From: Bacillota bacterium
GTDB taxonomy: Bacteria > Bacillota_E > RBS10-35 > JAJYVN01
Assembly (NCBI GenBank): GCA_021846605.1
Contig: JAJZWQ010000001.1
Span: 1-64,000, forward strand
Reading direction: 5' to 3'
Length of the DNA stretch: 64,000 bases
Shown: positions 16,926-26,192 of the stretch, piece after piece
How positions within the stretch are numbered: the first letter of the stretch is position 1
How the letters are laid out: every line of letters begins with the position of its first letter
Made by a program: the position numbers and the translations under genes
The notes under the pieces: generated by a model
The model's input: the letters and a program-made list of their open reading frames with translations, nothing else
What the model was told of the DNA's origin: nothing
The model's database searches: none

Positions 16926-18158
16926 ATGGTGGCACGGCGGACCGCCGCCCTGTGGGGTGTCGTGCTGGTGTTGGTCACGGCTGTGCTCACCTGGGCACTG
17001 GCCACTTGGACCGCGGGCGGACCGCCGCCCGCGGGGTGGGGGGCGGCGGCGCACCTGCTGCGTAGCCCACAGGCCGCCAGCCTGGTGGATGGCCTGACCC
17101 TGATCTCCGAGCACTATCTGCGCACCCCCGACATGGCCCAGGTGGACCAGGCCGCCCTGCAGGCGGCGGTGGCCAGCCTGCGCGATCCCTACTCGGCCTA
17201 CCTCAGCCCCGCGGCGTACAGCGCCCTGCGCAGTTCCGCCAACGGCCAGTACAGCGGCATCGGCATCGAGGTGGAAGAGCAGGCGGGGGGCGTGGTGGTG
17301 CGCGCGATCCTGCCCGGCACCCCCGCGGCCGAGACCCCCTACGTGGGGGCTCCGACCGGGGCGGCCCCAGGCCTGGCGGCGGGGGATCGCCTGCTCCGGG
17401 TCGATGGTCGGGCGGTGTCCGGGATGACGCCGTCGGACGTGCGCGCGGCCGTGGTCGGCGCCCCGGGGACGCTGGTGCAGTTGGAGGTCGACCGCGGTGG
17501 CCGCACCCTGACCTTCCTGCTGCGTCGTCAGGCCGTCACCACCGCCAGCGTCGTGGCCCGCATGCTCGCGCCGGGAGTCGGCTACATCCGTGTGCGTTCC
17601 TTCGCGACCGGGACGCCGGCCCAGTTCGCGGCCGCCGTAGGCCAACTGCGCGCCAAGGGGATGCAGCGCCTGGTCCTGGACCTGCGGAACAATCCCGGCG
17701 GGTTGCTCTCGTCCGCCCTGGGGGTGGCGCGCTGGATCCTGCCGCCCGGGGTGGTCGCCTACCTGCAGCCGCGTTCCGGGCCCCGTCAGGCCTACCGGCT
17801 GACCTCCACCCACCCCCTGGGGCTCCCCTACGCGGTGTTGGTGAACGGGCAGACGGCATCCGCGGCGGAGTTGCTGGCCGGCGCCATCCAGGACGACCAT
17901 GGCGCCCCCCTGGTGGGCGAGCGCACCTACGGCAAGGGGTTGGTGCAGCAGGTGTTCCCGCTTCCGGACGGGGGGGCGCTGCGGCTCACGGTGGCCCAGT
18001 ACCTGACGCCCGACGGGCGGGACGTCAACGGCACCGGGGTGGAGCCCGACCAGGTCATCCCCTTCCCCGGCGCGACGCCCCAGCAACTGGGGAATCCGGC
18101 GACCGACCCGCAACTGGCCGCCGCCCTGCGCTGGCTGGCCCGGCAGGCGGCGGCATGA
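16926..18158 (+). CDS. C-terminal processing peptidase (S41 family, CtpA/CtpB-like)
   Basis: A 410-residue membrane-anchored serine protease. An N-terminal TM anchor (about residues 7-27) places the rest outside the cytoplasm. The order is an N-terminal helical part with DPYSAYL (about 87), a PDZ domain (about 110-200: GIGIEVEEQAGGVVV, GLAAGDRLLRVDGRAV) that selects C-terminal substrates, then the S41 core with LDLRNNPGG, the catalytic Ser in NGQTASAAELLAGA (about residue 312), and the catalytic Lys in ERTYGKGLVQ (about 337). In Bacillota such proteases often sit next to ftsEX, as here, and take part in sporulation signalling or wall-protein turnover. The last 4 bp overlap the next gene (ATGA), indicating translational coupling with the MBL protein. 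Confidence 0.9.
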   Translation: MVARRTAALWGVVLVLVTAVLTWALATWTAGGPPPAGWGAAAHLLRSPQAASLVDGLTLISEHYLRTPDMAQVDQAALQAAVASLRDPYSAYLSPAAYSALRSSANGQYSGIGIEVEEQAGGVVVRAILPGTPAAETPYVGAPTGAAPGLAAGDRLLRVDGRAVSGMTPSDVRAAVVGAPGTLVQLEVDRGGRTLTFLLRRQAVTTASVVARMLAPGVGYIRVRSFATGTPAQFAAAVGQLRAKGMQRLVLDLRNNPGGLLSSALGVARWILPPGVVAYLQPRSGPRQAYRLTSTHPLGLPYAVLVNGQTASAAELLAGAIQDDHGAPLVGERTYGKGLVQQVFPLPDGGALRLTVAQYLTPDGRDVNGTGVEPDQVIPFPGATPQQLGNPATDPQLAAALRWLARQAAA

Positions 18159-19162
18159 GGGAAACGGGGGCGCGGCTGCGCCTGGGAGACCCGCTCCGGG
18201 CCCAGTTGCCATGGGAGGGCCGACCCCTGGTCCAGCACCAGGTGCGGATGCTCCTGGACGCTGGCTACGCCCCCCTCTGGCTGGAGGGGGGCGTGCCCTC
18301 GGAGGTGGCCGCCGAGCTCCCCGCGGACGCCCCGGTGGTCTGCGCGGAGGGGCCGCCCGGCACTCCGGTCTTCGACTGTCGCCGCCCCCTGGGCGCCCCC
18401 TCCGCCGACCTGCGCCAGCCCCAGACCGTTCCTCCCCAGGGATGGCTGCAGGCGCGGCGGGTGCGTCCGGGCCTCACCGTGTTCACCGAGCCGATCGGGG
18501 TCTGCCCGCGGTGGGGGACGGCGGACGTCCACGCCTACCTGATCGTAGGGGAACGCGCCGCGCTCCTCGTGGATTCGGGTACCGGGCTGGGGGGCATCGC
18601 CGCGCGCGCCCGCGCGGCCGCGCCCGACGTCTGGGCGCTGCATACGCACCGCGACTGGGATCACGTGGGGGAGGCCGGCGCCTTCCCCTGGGTGTGGGCG
18701 CTGGCCCGGCCCGGCCGGATCCCTGTGCGCACCTTGCGCCGGAGCCTGGAGCGGCCAGCCAACACCCCCTGGAGGCCGGCGGAGCCGCCGGGCTGGCCCC
18801 TGCCGCCCCCCCCTCGGCGCGCGCCTCCCTCCCGGATCGACCTGGGCGGTGTCCGCCTGGAGGTGCACCGGGCGCCCGGCCATACCGCGGATGGCCTGGC
18901 CCTGTATGACGCCGAGCGCGGCGACCTCTTCGCCGGGGACGCGCTGTATGCCGGGAGGCTCTTTGCCGCGGATCCCCAGGCCTTCGCGGCCACCTGGACG
19001 CGGCTACTGGCCCTGCCGGGGTTGCGCCGCATCTGGGGCGGGCACGGCCCGGTGCCGGTGACCCCCGAGCAGGTGCGGCGGTTCGGACGCCTGCAGGGAG
19101 GGGAGGCCCATGCGGGTCACCCCTCCACGGGTTCGGGCCGCCCCGAGGCCGCCGACCGGTAG
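18155..19162 (+). CDS. Metallo-beta-lactamase fold hydrolase with an extra N-terminal domain
   Basis: A 335-residue protein. The C-terminal two thirds is a metallo-beta-lactamase fold: LLVDSGTGLGG, the metal motif HTHRDWDHVG (about residue 168), APGHTADGLALYD (His), FAGDALYAG (Asp) and GGHGP (His), so the dinuclear metal site looks complete. The substrate is unknown; glyoxalase II-like or lactonase activity would fit the fold. The N-terminal 100 residues are unusual. LPWEGRPLVQHQVRMLLDAG resembles the start of MobA-like nucleotidyltransferases, but the GG-loop and Lys are absent. It is coupled to the upstream S41 protease by a 4-bp overlap. The last 46 bp overlap the convergent oxidoreductase gene. 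Confidence 0.8.
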   Translation: MRETGARLRLGDPLRAQLPWEGRPLVQHQVRMLLDAGYAPLWLEGGVPSEVAAELPADAPVVCAEGPPGTPVFDCRRPLGAPSADLRQPQTVPPQGWLQARRVRPGLTVFTEPIGVCPRWGTADVHAYLIVGERAALLVDSGTGLGGIAARARAAAPDVWALHTHRDWDHVGEAGAFPWVWALARPGRIPVRTLRRSLERPANTPWRPAEPPGWPLPPPPRRAPPSRIDLGGVRLEVHRAPGHTADGLALYDAERGDLFAGDALYAGRLFAADPQAFAATWTRLLALPGLRRIWGGHGPVPVTPEQVRRFGRLQGGEAHAGHPSTGSGRPEAADR

Positions 19163-20118
19163 GCGGCCAGGCACACGGCCAAGGCCGCCATCCCCTCCTC
19201 GCCGCCGACCAGGGGCGGACGGCCCTGTCCGGCGCAGTCCAGGAAGTGGCGGATCTCCTCGGTGAACGAGTCCCTGACCGGAAGCGGCTGCGTAACGAAG
19301 CCGTCGGCGCACGCCGCGTGGCGCTCGCTGTCCAGGTGGAGGCCACCCACGTTGTGCAGGCTCCCCTCCGTCCCATAGAGCCACATGAGTTCGTACCAGG
19401 GGAACCGGCGCACCGCCCAGTTCGTGGAGAGGGTCGCCAGCGCGCCGTTGCGGAAGCGCAGGGTGGTGAGGGCCAGGGCCTCCCCCTCCAGTCGCCCCTC
19501 CAGGACGCGCTGGACGCTGTATACCTCCTGGACGTCCCCCAGGAACCAGCGGAGCAGGTCGACCCGGTGGATGCCCGAGCCAATCAGCGCCCCGCCGCCC
19601 GAGCGCGTGGCGCTGCGCAGCCAGTGGGCCTCGGGGAGCCGCACATTCTGGTTGTGGTCGGCGCGGGCCGCGAACACCGCGCCCAGGGCCCCCTCGGCGA
19701 CCAGGCGCTTGATCTGCTGGTACTGCGGGTCGAACCGCTCGTTGTGCCCCACCTGCAGGACGAGGCCGGCGGCGCGCGCCGCCCGCACCATGCGCGCGGC
19801 GTCTTCGAGCGTGGTGGCCACGGGCTTTTCGACCAGCACGTGCTTGCCCGCGGCGATGGCGGCCAACGCCACCTCCGCGTGGAGGTCATGGGGGAGGCAG
19901 ATGTCCACCGCGTCCACCTCCAGGGCCAGGAGGTCGCGATGGTCCGAGCAGGTGTGTGGGGCGGACAGCTCCCGCGCGCGCCGGGCGGCCGCGGCGGGCA
20001 CGGCGTCGCAGACCCCGACCACGCGCACCAGGCCCTCGGCCGCCAATTGCCGGTACCCCTCGGCATGGGCCCCCGCAATCCCGCCCGCACCGATCAGGCC
20101 GACCCGGACGGGGGCCAT
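19117..20118 (-). CDS. Gfo/Idh/MocA family NAD(P)-dependent sugar oxidoreductase
   Basis: A 333-residue oxidoreductase of the glucose-fructose/inositol dehydrogenase family. It has an N-terminal Rossmann fold (VRVGLIGAGGIAGAHAEGY) and the family motif HVLVEKPVATT near residue 95, whose Lys is the conserved catalytic residue, then a C-terminal alpha/beta domain with the GSGIHRVDLLRWFLG motif (about 178) carrying the expected Asp and His. It likely oxidises a sugar, inositol or sugar-derived alcohol. The divergent neighbour is a PmoA-like protein; this pairing occurs in carbohydrate loci, and the two may share substrate-linked regulation. ATG 20118 is the best supported start. The 3-prime end overlaps the MBL gene tail to tail. 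Confidence 0.88.
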   Translation of the reverse strand: MAPVRVGLIGAGGIAGAHAEGYRQLAAEGLVRVVGVCDAVPAAAARRARELSAPHTCSDHRDLLALEVDAVDICLPHDLHAEVALAAIAAGKHVLVEKPVATTLEDAARMVRAARAAGLVLQVGHNERFDPQYQQIKRLVAEGALGAVFAARADHNQNVRLPEAHWLRSATRSGGGALIGSGIHRVDLLRWFLGDVQEVYSVQRVLEGRLEGEALALTTLRFRNGALATLSTNWAVRRFPWYELMWLYGTEGSLHNVGGLHLDSERHAACADGFVTQPLPVRDSFTEEIRHFLDCAGQGRPPLVGGEEGMAALAVCLAAYRSAASGRPEPVEG

Positions 20119-20304
20119 CCCGGACCACCTCCTGGCTGCGTGGGCCCGCGCGGCTGGCGCGTACCCACCCCCAGAGTGCGCGGGGGCCCGCGCGCGGGAT
20201 ACGCCCGTTGGGCCGCATGTCGGGTGCCCGGTCGGGCGGTGCGCGCCGGATGAACGCTCCGATACCTTGGGGCCGGATTCCGCAACGCAGGGAGGGTGCC
20301 GGCT

Positions 20305-21159
20305 GTGCGCTTTCACGAGGAGCCGGGCGTGCATCTGGACCTGGTCGGTCCCCACGGCGTCCTGGCGCGGTTCGCCTACGGGATGGAGGCCCCCAAACCC
20401 GCGTGGACCCACCTGGCCACGCTCGGCGGCGACCCGCTTGCGCTCCACCGCCCCTTCGACCACCTGCACCACCGCGGCATCATGCTGGCCTGGTCCGATG
20501 TCAACGGCTTCAACTTCTGGGAGGAGGACCGGGGCCCCCGGATCAGCGGGCGCATCGTCTGGCGGTGCTGGCTGGACCGCGTCGCCCGGCCCGCGGACGC
20601 CTGGGCCGCGGCCGAACTGGACTGGGTGGACCCAGAGGGGCGGCCCCTGCTGCGCCAGCGGTTGGCCTTCGGCGGCGCACTCCTTTTCGGCGGCGCCTGG
20701 CTCTTCCGGGTCGAGACGGTGCTCGCGGCGTTGGACCGGCCGGTGCGCTTGGCGACTCCCCCGCAGTACAACGGCCTCGGACTGCGTCTGGTCCGCTCGC
20801 TGCAGATCCGACCCCGCATCCTCAATTCCGTCGGTGGCGTGGGCGAGCAGGGCACCTGCGGCGTGCCCGCCGCGTGGTGCGACTACTCGGGATACCTGGA
20901 CGGGGGCGTGGGGGAGGCCGGCGTGACCGTGCTCAGCCACCCCGGCAACGATCCGCACCCCGTTCCCTTCTTCACCCTCAGCGGGGATATGGCGTTCATC
21001 GGCGCCGCGCCGACCTACGCCCGCGAGCGCCTCCTGGCGCCTGGGGAGGCCTGGGCGCTCGCCTACGGCGTGGTCGCGCACACGGGCACGCCGGGGGCGG
21101 GGGAGTGCGCCGCCTGGGGCCAGGAGTATGCCCAGGCGGGCAGCCTGCTCGTGCCCTGA
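20305..21159 (+). CDS. PmoA-like protein (DUF6807 family)
   Basis: A 284-residue protein of the family annotated PmoA-like or DUF6807. Its hallmark is FDHLHHRGIMLAWSDVNG followed by FNFWEED near residue 55, with HPxxHHRG-type histidines. Despite the name, this family has no proven link to methane monooxygenase; members sit beside Gfo/Idh/MocA dehydrogenases in sugar degradation clusters, as here, so a carbohydrate-related role is likely. There is no signal peptide, so it should be cytoplasmic. GTG 20305 is preferred because GGAGG (20291-20295) stands 9 nt before it; the GTG at 20296 is too close to that site. The 186-bp gap to the divergent oxidoreductase gene should hold both promoters. Confidence 0.75.
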   Translation: MRFHEEPGVHLDLVGPHGVLARFAYGMEAPKPAWTHLATLGGDPLALHRPFDHLHHRGIMLAWSDVNGFNFWEEDRGPRISGRIVWRCWLDRVARPADAWAAAELDWVDPEGRPLLRQRLAFGGALLFGGAWLFRVETVLAALDRPVRLATPPQYNGLGLRLVRSLQIRPRILNSVGGVGEQGTCGVPAAWCDYSGYLDGGVGEAGVTVLSHPGNDPHPVPFFTLSGDMAFIGAAPTYARERLLAPGEAWALAYGVVAHTGTPGAGECAAWGQEYAQAGSLLVP

Positions 21160-21199
21160 GTCCACCAGCGCCTTGCCGGCCGGGGGCCTGGCCGCGCCC

Positions 21200-21460
21200 G
21201 GCAATCGGGGGTTGGCGACCACGTCCCCCAAGCTCCTGGAGGCCTGTACCGGCCCCTCCCCGCCGCATACCCTGTGTTCCGACGGTATCTTCGGGCCCAA
21301 GACCGCGGCGGGCGTGGTCGAGTTCCAGATGGATGCCATCGCCAACTCCGCCGACGGCGTGGTCGGCCAGGACCCGGGGAGGTGCCTGCCGGCTGGAGGG
21401 TGCTCCCGTGACCCGTGGCGAGGCCCCCGCCGCCTGGCTGCCCCTGCGGGCATCGTGTAG
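21200..21460 (+). pseudogene. Fragment with a peptidoglycan-binding (PG_binding_1) repeat
   Basis: In the gap between the PmoA-like gene and the serine hydrolase one frame reads DGIFGPKTAAGVVEFQM then ADGVVGQDPG, the core of a PG_binding_1 repeat (DGxFGPxTxxAVxxFQ). No start codon with a ribosome binding site fits, and the frame runs on from inside the upstream gene, so this looks like the remains of a wall-binding protein and not an active gene. It could once have been fused to, or encoded next to, the peptidase-like gene downstream. The 322-bp gap contains nothing else that I can name. Confidence 0.45.
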
Positions 21461-21481
21461 GCTGGGGCGGGGGGTGGGCCG

Positions 21482-22327
21482 GTGGCGGGCCAGGTGCCGG
21501 AAGGGCTGGCGCAGGCGCTGGCGGCGTTGACGGGGGAGGCCGCCGCGCGGGGCGGGGAGATGGCCATCAGCCTGCGGCACCACGAGCGGGACGAGGCCTT
21601 CGACCACCTGGCGGACCGCCCCTTCATCGCGGCGAGCACGATCAAGGTGCCGATCCTGGTGGCCCTGCATGACGCGGCGGCGCAGGGCAGGGTCGACCTG
21701 GACGCCAAGGTGCGGCTGCGGCCGGGAGACCAGGTGACCGGATCCGGCGTGCTGCAACTGCTCACCCCGGGCCTGCGCATCACCCTGCGCGACCTGGCCG
21801 AATTGATGATCACCGTCAGCGACAACTCTGCCACGAACATGGTCCTGGACCGCATCGGGGTCGTGGAGACCAACGCCTGCCTGGAGGCGCTGGGTATGCG
21901 CACCACCCGCGTCCTGCGCGGGCTGCAGATCATCCCCGCCGGGGCCAAGGGGTTCAACACCGTGACCGCCGGGGAGTTGACGGGCCTGCTGCTGCGCATC
22001 GCGGAGGGACGCGCGGTATCATGGGAGGCGTGCCGGCGCATCGTGGCCACGCTGAAGCGGCAGCAGTTGAACGGCGCGTTGCCCGCGCTGCTGCCCGACC
22101 CCGAGGACGTCAGGGGTGGGGCGGTGGGCGCCATCCCCGCCTGGGAGATGGCGCATAAGACCGGGAACATCACCGGGCACGAGCATGATGTCGGCATCCT
22201 CTACGTGCCGGGGCAGAGCATCGTGATCAGCGTGCTGACCCGCGGCTGCGGGGAGGGCCGGGTCGCGCGGGACCTGATCGCCCGCGCCGGGCGGGCCGTG
22301 TGGGAGGCCTACGCGGTGCCGCACTGA
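21482..22327 (+). CDS. Class A beta-lactamase-fold serine hydrolase
   Basis: A 281-residue penicillin-recognising enzyme. The nucleophile motif is ASTIKV (Ser52, Lys55), the second motif is VSDNSATN (about residue 117), and the third is HKTGNITG (about 227), so the acylation machinery is complete. It lacks two things expected of a secreted class A beta-lactamase: no signal peptide or TM segment precedes the domain, and the omega loop lacks an obvious Glu166 (ExxLN), reading [17 protein letters not shown] instead. It may be a DD-peptidase-like or esterase-like enzyme and not a resistance determinant. The GTG start at 21482 follows a G-rich stretch. It ends 20 bp before uvrB, but functional linkage is not implied. 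Confidence 0.8.
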   Translation: MAGQVPEGLAQALAALTGEAAARGGEMAISLRHHERDEAFDHLADRPFIAASTIKVPILVALHDAAAQGRVDLDAKVRLRPGDQVTGSGVLQLLTPGLRITLRDLAELMITVSDNSATNMVLDRIGVVETNACLEALGMRTTRVLRGLQIIPAGAKGFNTVTAGELTGLLLRIAEGRAVSWEACRRIVATLKRQQLNGALPALLPDPEDVRGGAVGAIPAWEMAHKTGNITGHEHDVGILYVPGQSIVISVLTRGCGEGRVARDLIARAGRAVWEAYAVPH

Positions 22328-22347
22328 AGCGAAGCGGGGGGGAGACC

Positions 22348-24378
22348 ATGCCGGAGTTCAAGCTGCGCGCGCCGTTTCCCCCGGCTGGCGGTCAGCCGGA
22401 GGCCATCGCCGGGATCGTCTCCGCCTTTCAGGCCGGGGCACCGGCCGCGACATTGATGGGCGTGACCGGTTCGGGCAAGACGGCGACGATGGCCTGGACC
22501 ATCGAGCGGCTGCAGCGCCCCACGCTGATCATCGCCCACAACAAGACCCTGGCCGCGCAGCTCGCGGGGGAGTTCCACGAGTTCTTCCCGGACAACGCCG
22601 TGGAGTACTTCGTCAGCTACTACGACTACTACCAGCCCGAGGCGTACATCGCCAGCACCGACACCTACATCGAGAAGGATACCCAGCGCAACGAGGAGAT
22701 CGACAAGCTCCGCCACAGCGCCACCATGGCCCTGTTCGAGCGGCGGGACGTGATCGTCGTGGCCTCGGTGTCCTGCATCTACGGCCTCGGCTCGCCGGAG
22801 GACTACCGCGACCTGGTGCTCTCGCTGCGCGTCGGGGGGGAGTATCCCCGGCAACGCATCCTGCGCAAGCTCATCGATATCCAGTACAAGCGTAACGACC
22901 TGGAGTTGCGGCGCGGGCACTTCCGGGTACGCGGCGACGTCTTGGAGATCCACCCCGCCGGCAGCAGCGAGCGCGCGGTGCGCGTCGAGCTCTTCGGCGA
23001 CGAGGTGACGCGCCTGACCGAGATCGACACCCTCACCGGCGAGGTGCTGGGGGAGCGCCGGCACGTCGCCATCTACCCCGCCACGCACTACGTCACGGCG
23101 CAGGACAAGCTGCAGCGGGCCACGCAGACCATCGAGGCCGAACTCGAGGAGCGCCTGCGCGAACTGCGGGGGCGCGACCGGCTGCTGGAGGCCCAGCGCC
23201 TGGAACAGCGCACGCGCTACGACCTGGAGATGATGCGCGAGGTCGGGTATTGCAGCGGGGTCGAGAACTACAGCCGCCACCTCACCGGCCGCGGCGCCGG
23301 CGAACCCCCCTACACCCTGTTGGACTTCTTCCCGCGGGACTTCCTGTGCATGATTGACGAGTCGCACCAGACGGTGCCCCAGATCCACGCCATGTACCCG
23401 GGGGACCGCTCGCGCAAGCTGGAGTTGGTGGAGTACGGCTTCCGCCTGCCGTCGGCCCTGGACAACCGCCCCCTCACCTTTGAGGAGTTCGAGGCCCGCA
23501 TCGGGCAGACGCTCTTTGTGTCGGCCACCCCGGCCGACTACGAGTTGGGCCGCTCCACCGGACGGCTGATCGAGCAGATCGTGCGGCCCACCGGGCTTCT
23601 GGACCCAGAGGTGGAGGTGCGCCCCACGCAGGGGCAGATCGACGACCTCCTCCGCGAAATCCGGGCCCGGGTGGCGCGCAAGCAGCGCGTGCTGATCACC
23701 ACCCTGACCAAGAAGATGGCCGAACAGCTGACCGACTACCTGCGCGAGGTGGGGGTGGCGGTCCGCTACCTGCACTCCGAGGTGGACACGTTGGAACGGA
23801 TGCTCATCGTGCGGGACCTGCGCCTGGGCGCCTTCGACGTCCTGGTGGGGATCAACCTGCTGCGCGAGGGGCTGGACCTCCCCGAGGTCGGGCTGGTGGC
23901 CATCCTGGACGCGGACAAGGAGGGCTACCTGCGCTCCGAGCGGGCCCTGATCCAGACCATGGGGCGCGCGGCGCGCAACGTGGAGGGGCGGGTGATCCTC
24001 TACGCCGACAGGGTCACAGCCTCGATGGAACGGGCCATCGGCGAGACGCGGCGCCGGCGCGAGATCCAGCACGCCTTCAACGAACGGCAGGGGGTGACGC
24101 CGCGCAGCGTGGTCAAGCCCGTCCGCGACGTCCTTGAGGCGACCCGGGCGCCCTCGGCCCAGGCCGGGACCGCCCCACGGGGTCCTGTGGCGCCGCGGGA
24201 GGTGCCCAAGGTCCTGGAGGAGCTCCGGCGGGAGATGCGGGCGGCCGCCCAGCGCCTGGAGTTTGAACGGGCGGCCGAGATTCGCGACGCCATCATGGAA
24301 CTGGAGGCCCGCCGGGCCAAGGATGGGCCCACCGCGCCCTCCCGCCCGCGCAAGTCCCGGGCCGGCAACCGCGCTTAG
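22348..24378 (+). CDS. uvrB: Excinuclease ABC subunit UvrB
   Basis: A 676-residue UvrB, the damage-verifying helicase-like subunit of nucleotide excision repair that binds UvrA and recruits UvrC. Walker A is [13 protein letters not shown] (about residue 36), the DNA-separating beta-hairpin region is [17 protein letters not shown] (about 85), helicase motifs include [13 protein letters not shown] and [17 protein letters not shown], and the C-terminal UVR motif lies near residues 620-655 ([19 protein letters not shown]), where UvrC binds. Length and motifs are complete. ATG 22348 follows GGGGGGAGACC. uvrA is not in this window. The stop lies 1 bp from the convergent methyltransferase gene. Confidence 0.97.
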   Translation: MPEFKLRAPFPPAGGQPEAIAGIVSAFQAGAPAATLMGVTGSGKTATMAWTIERLQRPTLIIAHNKTLAAQLAGEFHEFFPDNAVEYFVSYYDYYQPEAYIASTDTYIEKDTQRNEEIDKLRHSATMALFERRDVIVVASVSCIYGLGSPEDYRDLVLSLRVGGEYPRQRILRKLIDIQYKRNDLELRRGHFRVRGDVLEIHPAGSSERAVRVELFGDEVTRLTEIDTLTGEVLGERRHVAIYPATHYVTAQDKLQRATQTIEAELEERLRELRGRDRLLEAQRLEQRTRYDLEMMREVGYCSGVENYSRHLTGRGAGEPPYTLLDFFPRDFLCMIDESHQTVPQIHAMYPGDRSRKLELVEYGFRLPSALDNRPLTFEEFEARIGQTLFVSATPADYELGRSTGRLIEQIVRPTGLLDPEVEVRPTQGQIDDLLREIRARVARKQRVLITTLTKKMAEQLTDYLREVGVAVRYLHSEVDTLERMLIVRDLRLGAFDVLVGINLLREGLDLPEVGLVAILDADKEGYLRSERALIQTMGRAARNVEGRVILYADRVTASMERAIGETRRRREIQHAFNERQGVTPRSVVKPVRDVLEATRAPSAQAGTAPRGPVAPREVPKVLEELRREMRAAAQRLEFERAAEIRDAIMELEARRAKDGPTAPSRPRKSRAGNRA

Positions 24379-24379
24379 C

Positions 24380-25381
24380 TCACCCGCCGGCCCGACGCAG
24401 GTGGGCGGTGGCCTCGGCGCGATTGTGGAAGAGGTGGCGCACGGCCTCGACGCGGTAGGCCGGGGCCAGCCGCTCCCGCACCGCGCGGATCGTCTGCAGG
24501 GGATCGGGCGCGAAGAACTTGACGGTGAGGATGGCGTGCGCCCCGGGCCGCAGGCAGGGGGCGAAGCGGCAGGCCGCATCGGCGGCGCGCAGCGGATCCC
24601 AGCTGAGGTCCGCACAGAGCAGATCGAAGGGGCCGGCGGGTAGCGGCGCCCGCTGGACCGTCCCCCGGACGGCGGTCACGCCGGGGGCGTGCACCAAGCG
24701 CGGCGTCAACGGGGCGGTGTCCAGGGCGTGGACGCGCAGGCCGCGCGCCAGCAGCACCCCGGTCCAACCGCCGGGCGCCGCCCCCAGGTCGAGCGCGCGC
24801 ATGCCGGGCTCCGCCGGGACGCCGAACAGCAGGAGCGCCTCCTCCAGTTTGCGCGCCGAACGGGCGGCCTCGTCCGGCGCGCGCCGCAGCCGCGCCTGGC
24901 CCCCGGCCCAGGGAGACAACTGGGCGGCCGTGGGCGCGCGCCCGATGAGCACGCGGCCGGGGGCGCACACCAGCGAGACGACCTCGGGCGCCGGCCCCCC
25001 CGTGACCAGGGTCCCTGTCGCGCGGAGGGCCTCCCCGGCCGCCGCCGCCACACTTCCCGGCGCCCAGGGGGCCGCGCCGGAAAGGATTTGGACCTGCACC
25101 TGCACGGGGCCGCCTCCGCCCAGGGGCCGCAGCCACTCGGGCAGGTGCGCGGCGGGCCAGCCCGCGTCCGCATCCACTGGGTACTCTCCCTGCACGGGGC
25201 AGGCGTGGCGGGGGAAGGTGCAGCCCGCCACGCGTGGCGCCAGCGCACGGAAGGGACCGGGCGCCGCCACGAGGAGGGCGCCCGGTGCCAACTCCGTGGT
25301 CTGCATGACCGGGAACACCCCGCGCAGTTCCCGGAGGGCCAGGTCGACGTATCGCGGCGCGGCGGTGATCATTGCCCGCAT
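24380..25381 (-). CDS. RlmM/FtsJ-type SAM-dependent rRNA 2'-O-methyltransferase-like protein
   Basis: A 333-residue protein whose C-terminal half is a FtsJ/RrmJ-type methyltransferase: SAM motif LDLGAAPGGWTGVLLARG (about residue 195), acidic motif CADLSWDP (about 255), and catalytic-type Lys in ILTVKFFAP (about 287). The N-terminal half resembles the THUMP-like part of RlmM (YgdE), which 2'-O-methylates C2498 of 23S rRNA in gammaproteobacteria. In Bacillota such proteins are annotated as SAM-dependent or RlmM-like methyltransferases, and the exact target is not known. ATG 25381 or ATG 25372 could start translation; neither has a strong ribosome binding site. It is convergent with uvrB and divergent from hpf, with a 267-bp gap in which I see no further gene. 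Confidence 0.75.
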   Translation of the reverse strand: MRAMITAAPRYVDLALRELRGVFPVMQTTELAPGALLVAAPGPFRALAPRVAGCTFPRHACPVQGEYPVDADAGWPAAHLPEWLRPLGGGGPVQVQVQILSGAAPWAPGSVAAAAGEALRATGTLVTGGPAPEVVSLVCAPGRVLIGRAPTAAQLSPWAGGQARLRRAPDEAARSARKLEEALLLFGVPAEPGMRALDLGAAPGGWTGVLLARGLRVHALDTAPLTPRLVHAPGVTAVRGTVQRAPLPAGPFDLLCADLSWDPLRAADAACRFAPCLRPGAHAILTVKFFAPDPLQTIRAVRERLAPAYRVEAVRHLFHNRAEATAHLRRAGG

Positions 25382-25648
25382 GCGCAGGCGGGACGGTCTC
25401 CCGTTCGCCTCCGGGGTCTTGGGCGGATGTCGGACAACGTCCAGCGCTCCCCTGCTCAGTCCCGCGGAAGGATTTGCCGCGGGCCAGCGCTAACCATTGT
25501 GCCATATCGCCTGGGCGAGGGGGGACACACGGACAGTACCAGCCGGATCCCTCCCGCCTGCGGTCCCGCCGCCGTTGGGAGGGATTGCCCCAGGAAGGGA
25601 GCGCTTCCGGCACCCGCCCGGTGCGCATGGCCAAGGAGGTGGTGCGCC

Positions 25649-26173
25649 GTGCAGTTGGCCCTGTACGGGAAGAACCTCGAACTGACGGAGGCGCTGCGCA
25701 ACTATGTCCAGCAGCGGCTGGACAAACTCGATCGGCATTTTCACGGAGAGGTGCCCGTCGCCCAAGTGGTGCTCAGCGTCCAGCGGGAGCATCAGCGGGT
25801 GGAGGTGACCATCCCGTTCGAGGGCATGTTGCTCCGGGCGGAGGAGTCCGAGCACTCCATGTATGCCGCCTGCGACCTGGTGCTGGAGAAATTGGAGCGG
25901 CAGTTGCGCAAGCACAAGACCCGCGAGCACCGCAAGCTGCGGCACGACGTGCCGGCGCTACCCGACCACTCTGCGGACCCGGAGGAGGTGGGCGAGGAGG
26001 CGCTGGTCCGGGAGAAGCGCTTCCCCCTCAAGCCCATGACCGTCGAGGAGGCGCTCATGCAGATGAACCTCCTCGGACACGACTTCTTCGTCTTCCGGGA
26101 GGCGAAGACCGAGTCGGTCCAGGTCGTCTACCGGCGCCGCCACGGCGGCTACGGGCTGATCGTTGGGCGGTAG
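25649..26173 (+). CDS. hpf: Ribosome hibernation promoting factor, long form
   Basis: A 174-residue long HPF, which in Bacillota dimerises 70S ribosomes into 100S particles in stationary phase. The N-terminal S30AE domain (about residues 1-95) starts MQLALYGKNLELTEALRNYV and binds the 30S decoding site. The C-terminal domain (about 118-174), KRFPLKPMTVEEALMQMNLL and VVYRRRHGGYGLI, is the dimerisation part. GTG 25649 follows AAGGAGGTGGTGC. The order hpf - two genes - secA - prfB is the usual Bacillota arrangement with two inserted genes. A promoter should lie in 25382-25640, but I do not find a clear one. Confidence 0.95.
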   Translation: MQLALYGKNLELTEALRNYVQQRLDKLDRHFHGEVPVAQVVLSVQREHQRVEVTIPFEGMLLRAEESEHSMYAACDLVLEKLERQLRKHKTREHRKLRHDVPALPDHSADPEEVGEEALVREKRFPLKPMTVEEALMQMNLLGHDFFVFREAKTESVQVVYRRRHGGYGLIVGR

Positions 26174-26192
26174 CGGCGGGGGGAGGACGAGG

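Noticed and set aside
24134..24643. Plus-strand open frame spanning the uvrB end and the methyltransferase gene
   Set aside because: Out of frame with uvrB and antisense to the methyltransferase; composition is that of a shadow frame.
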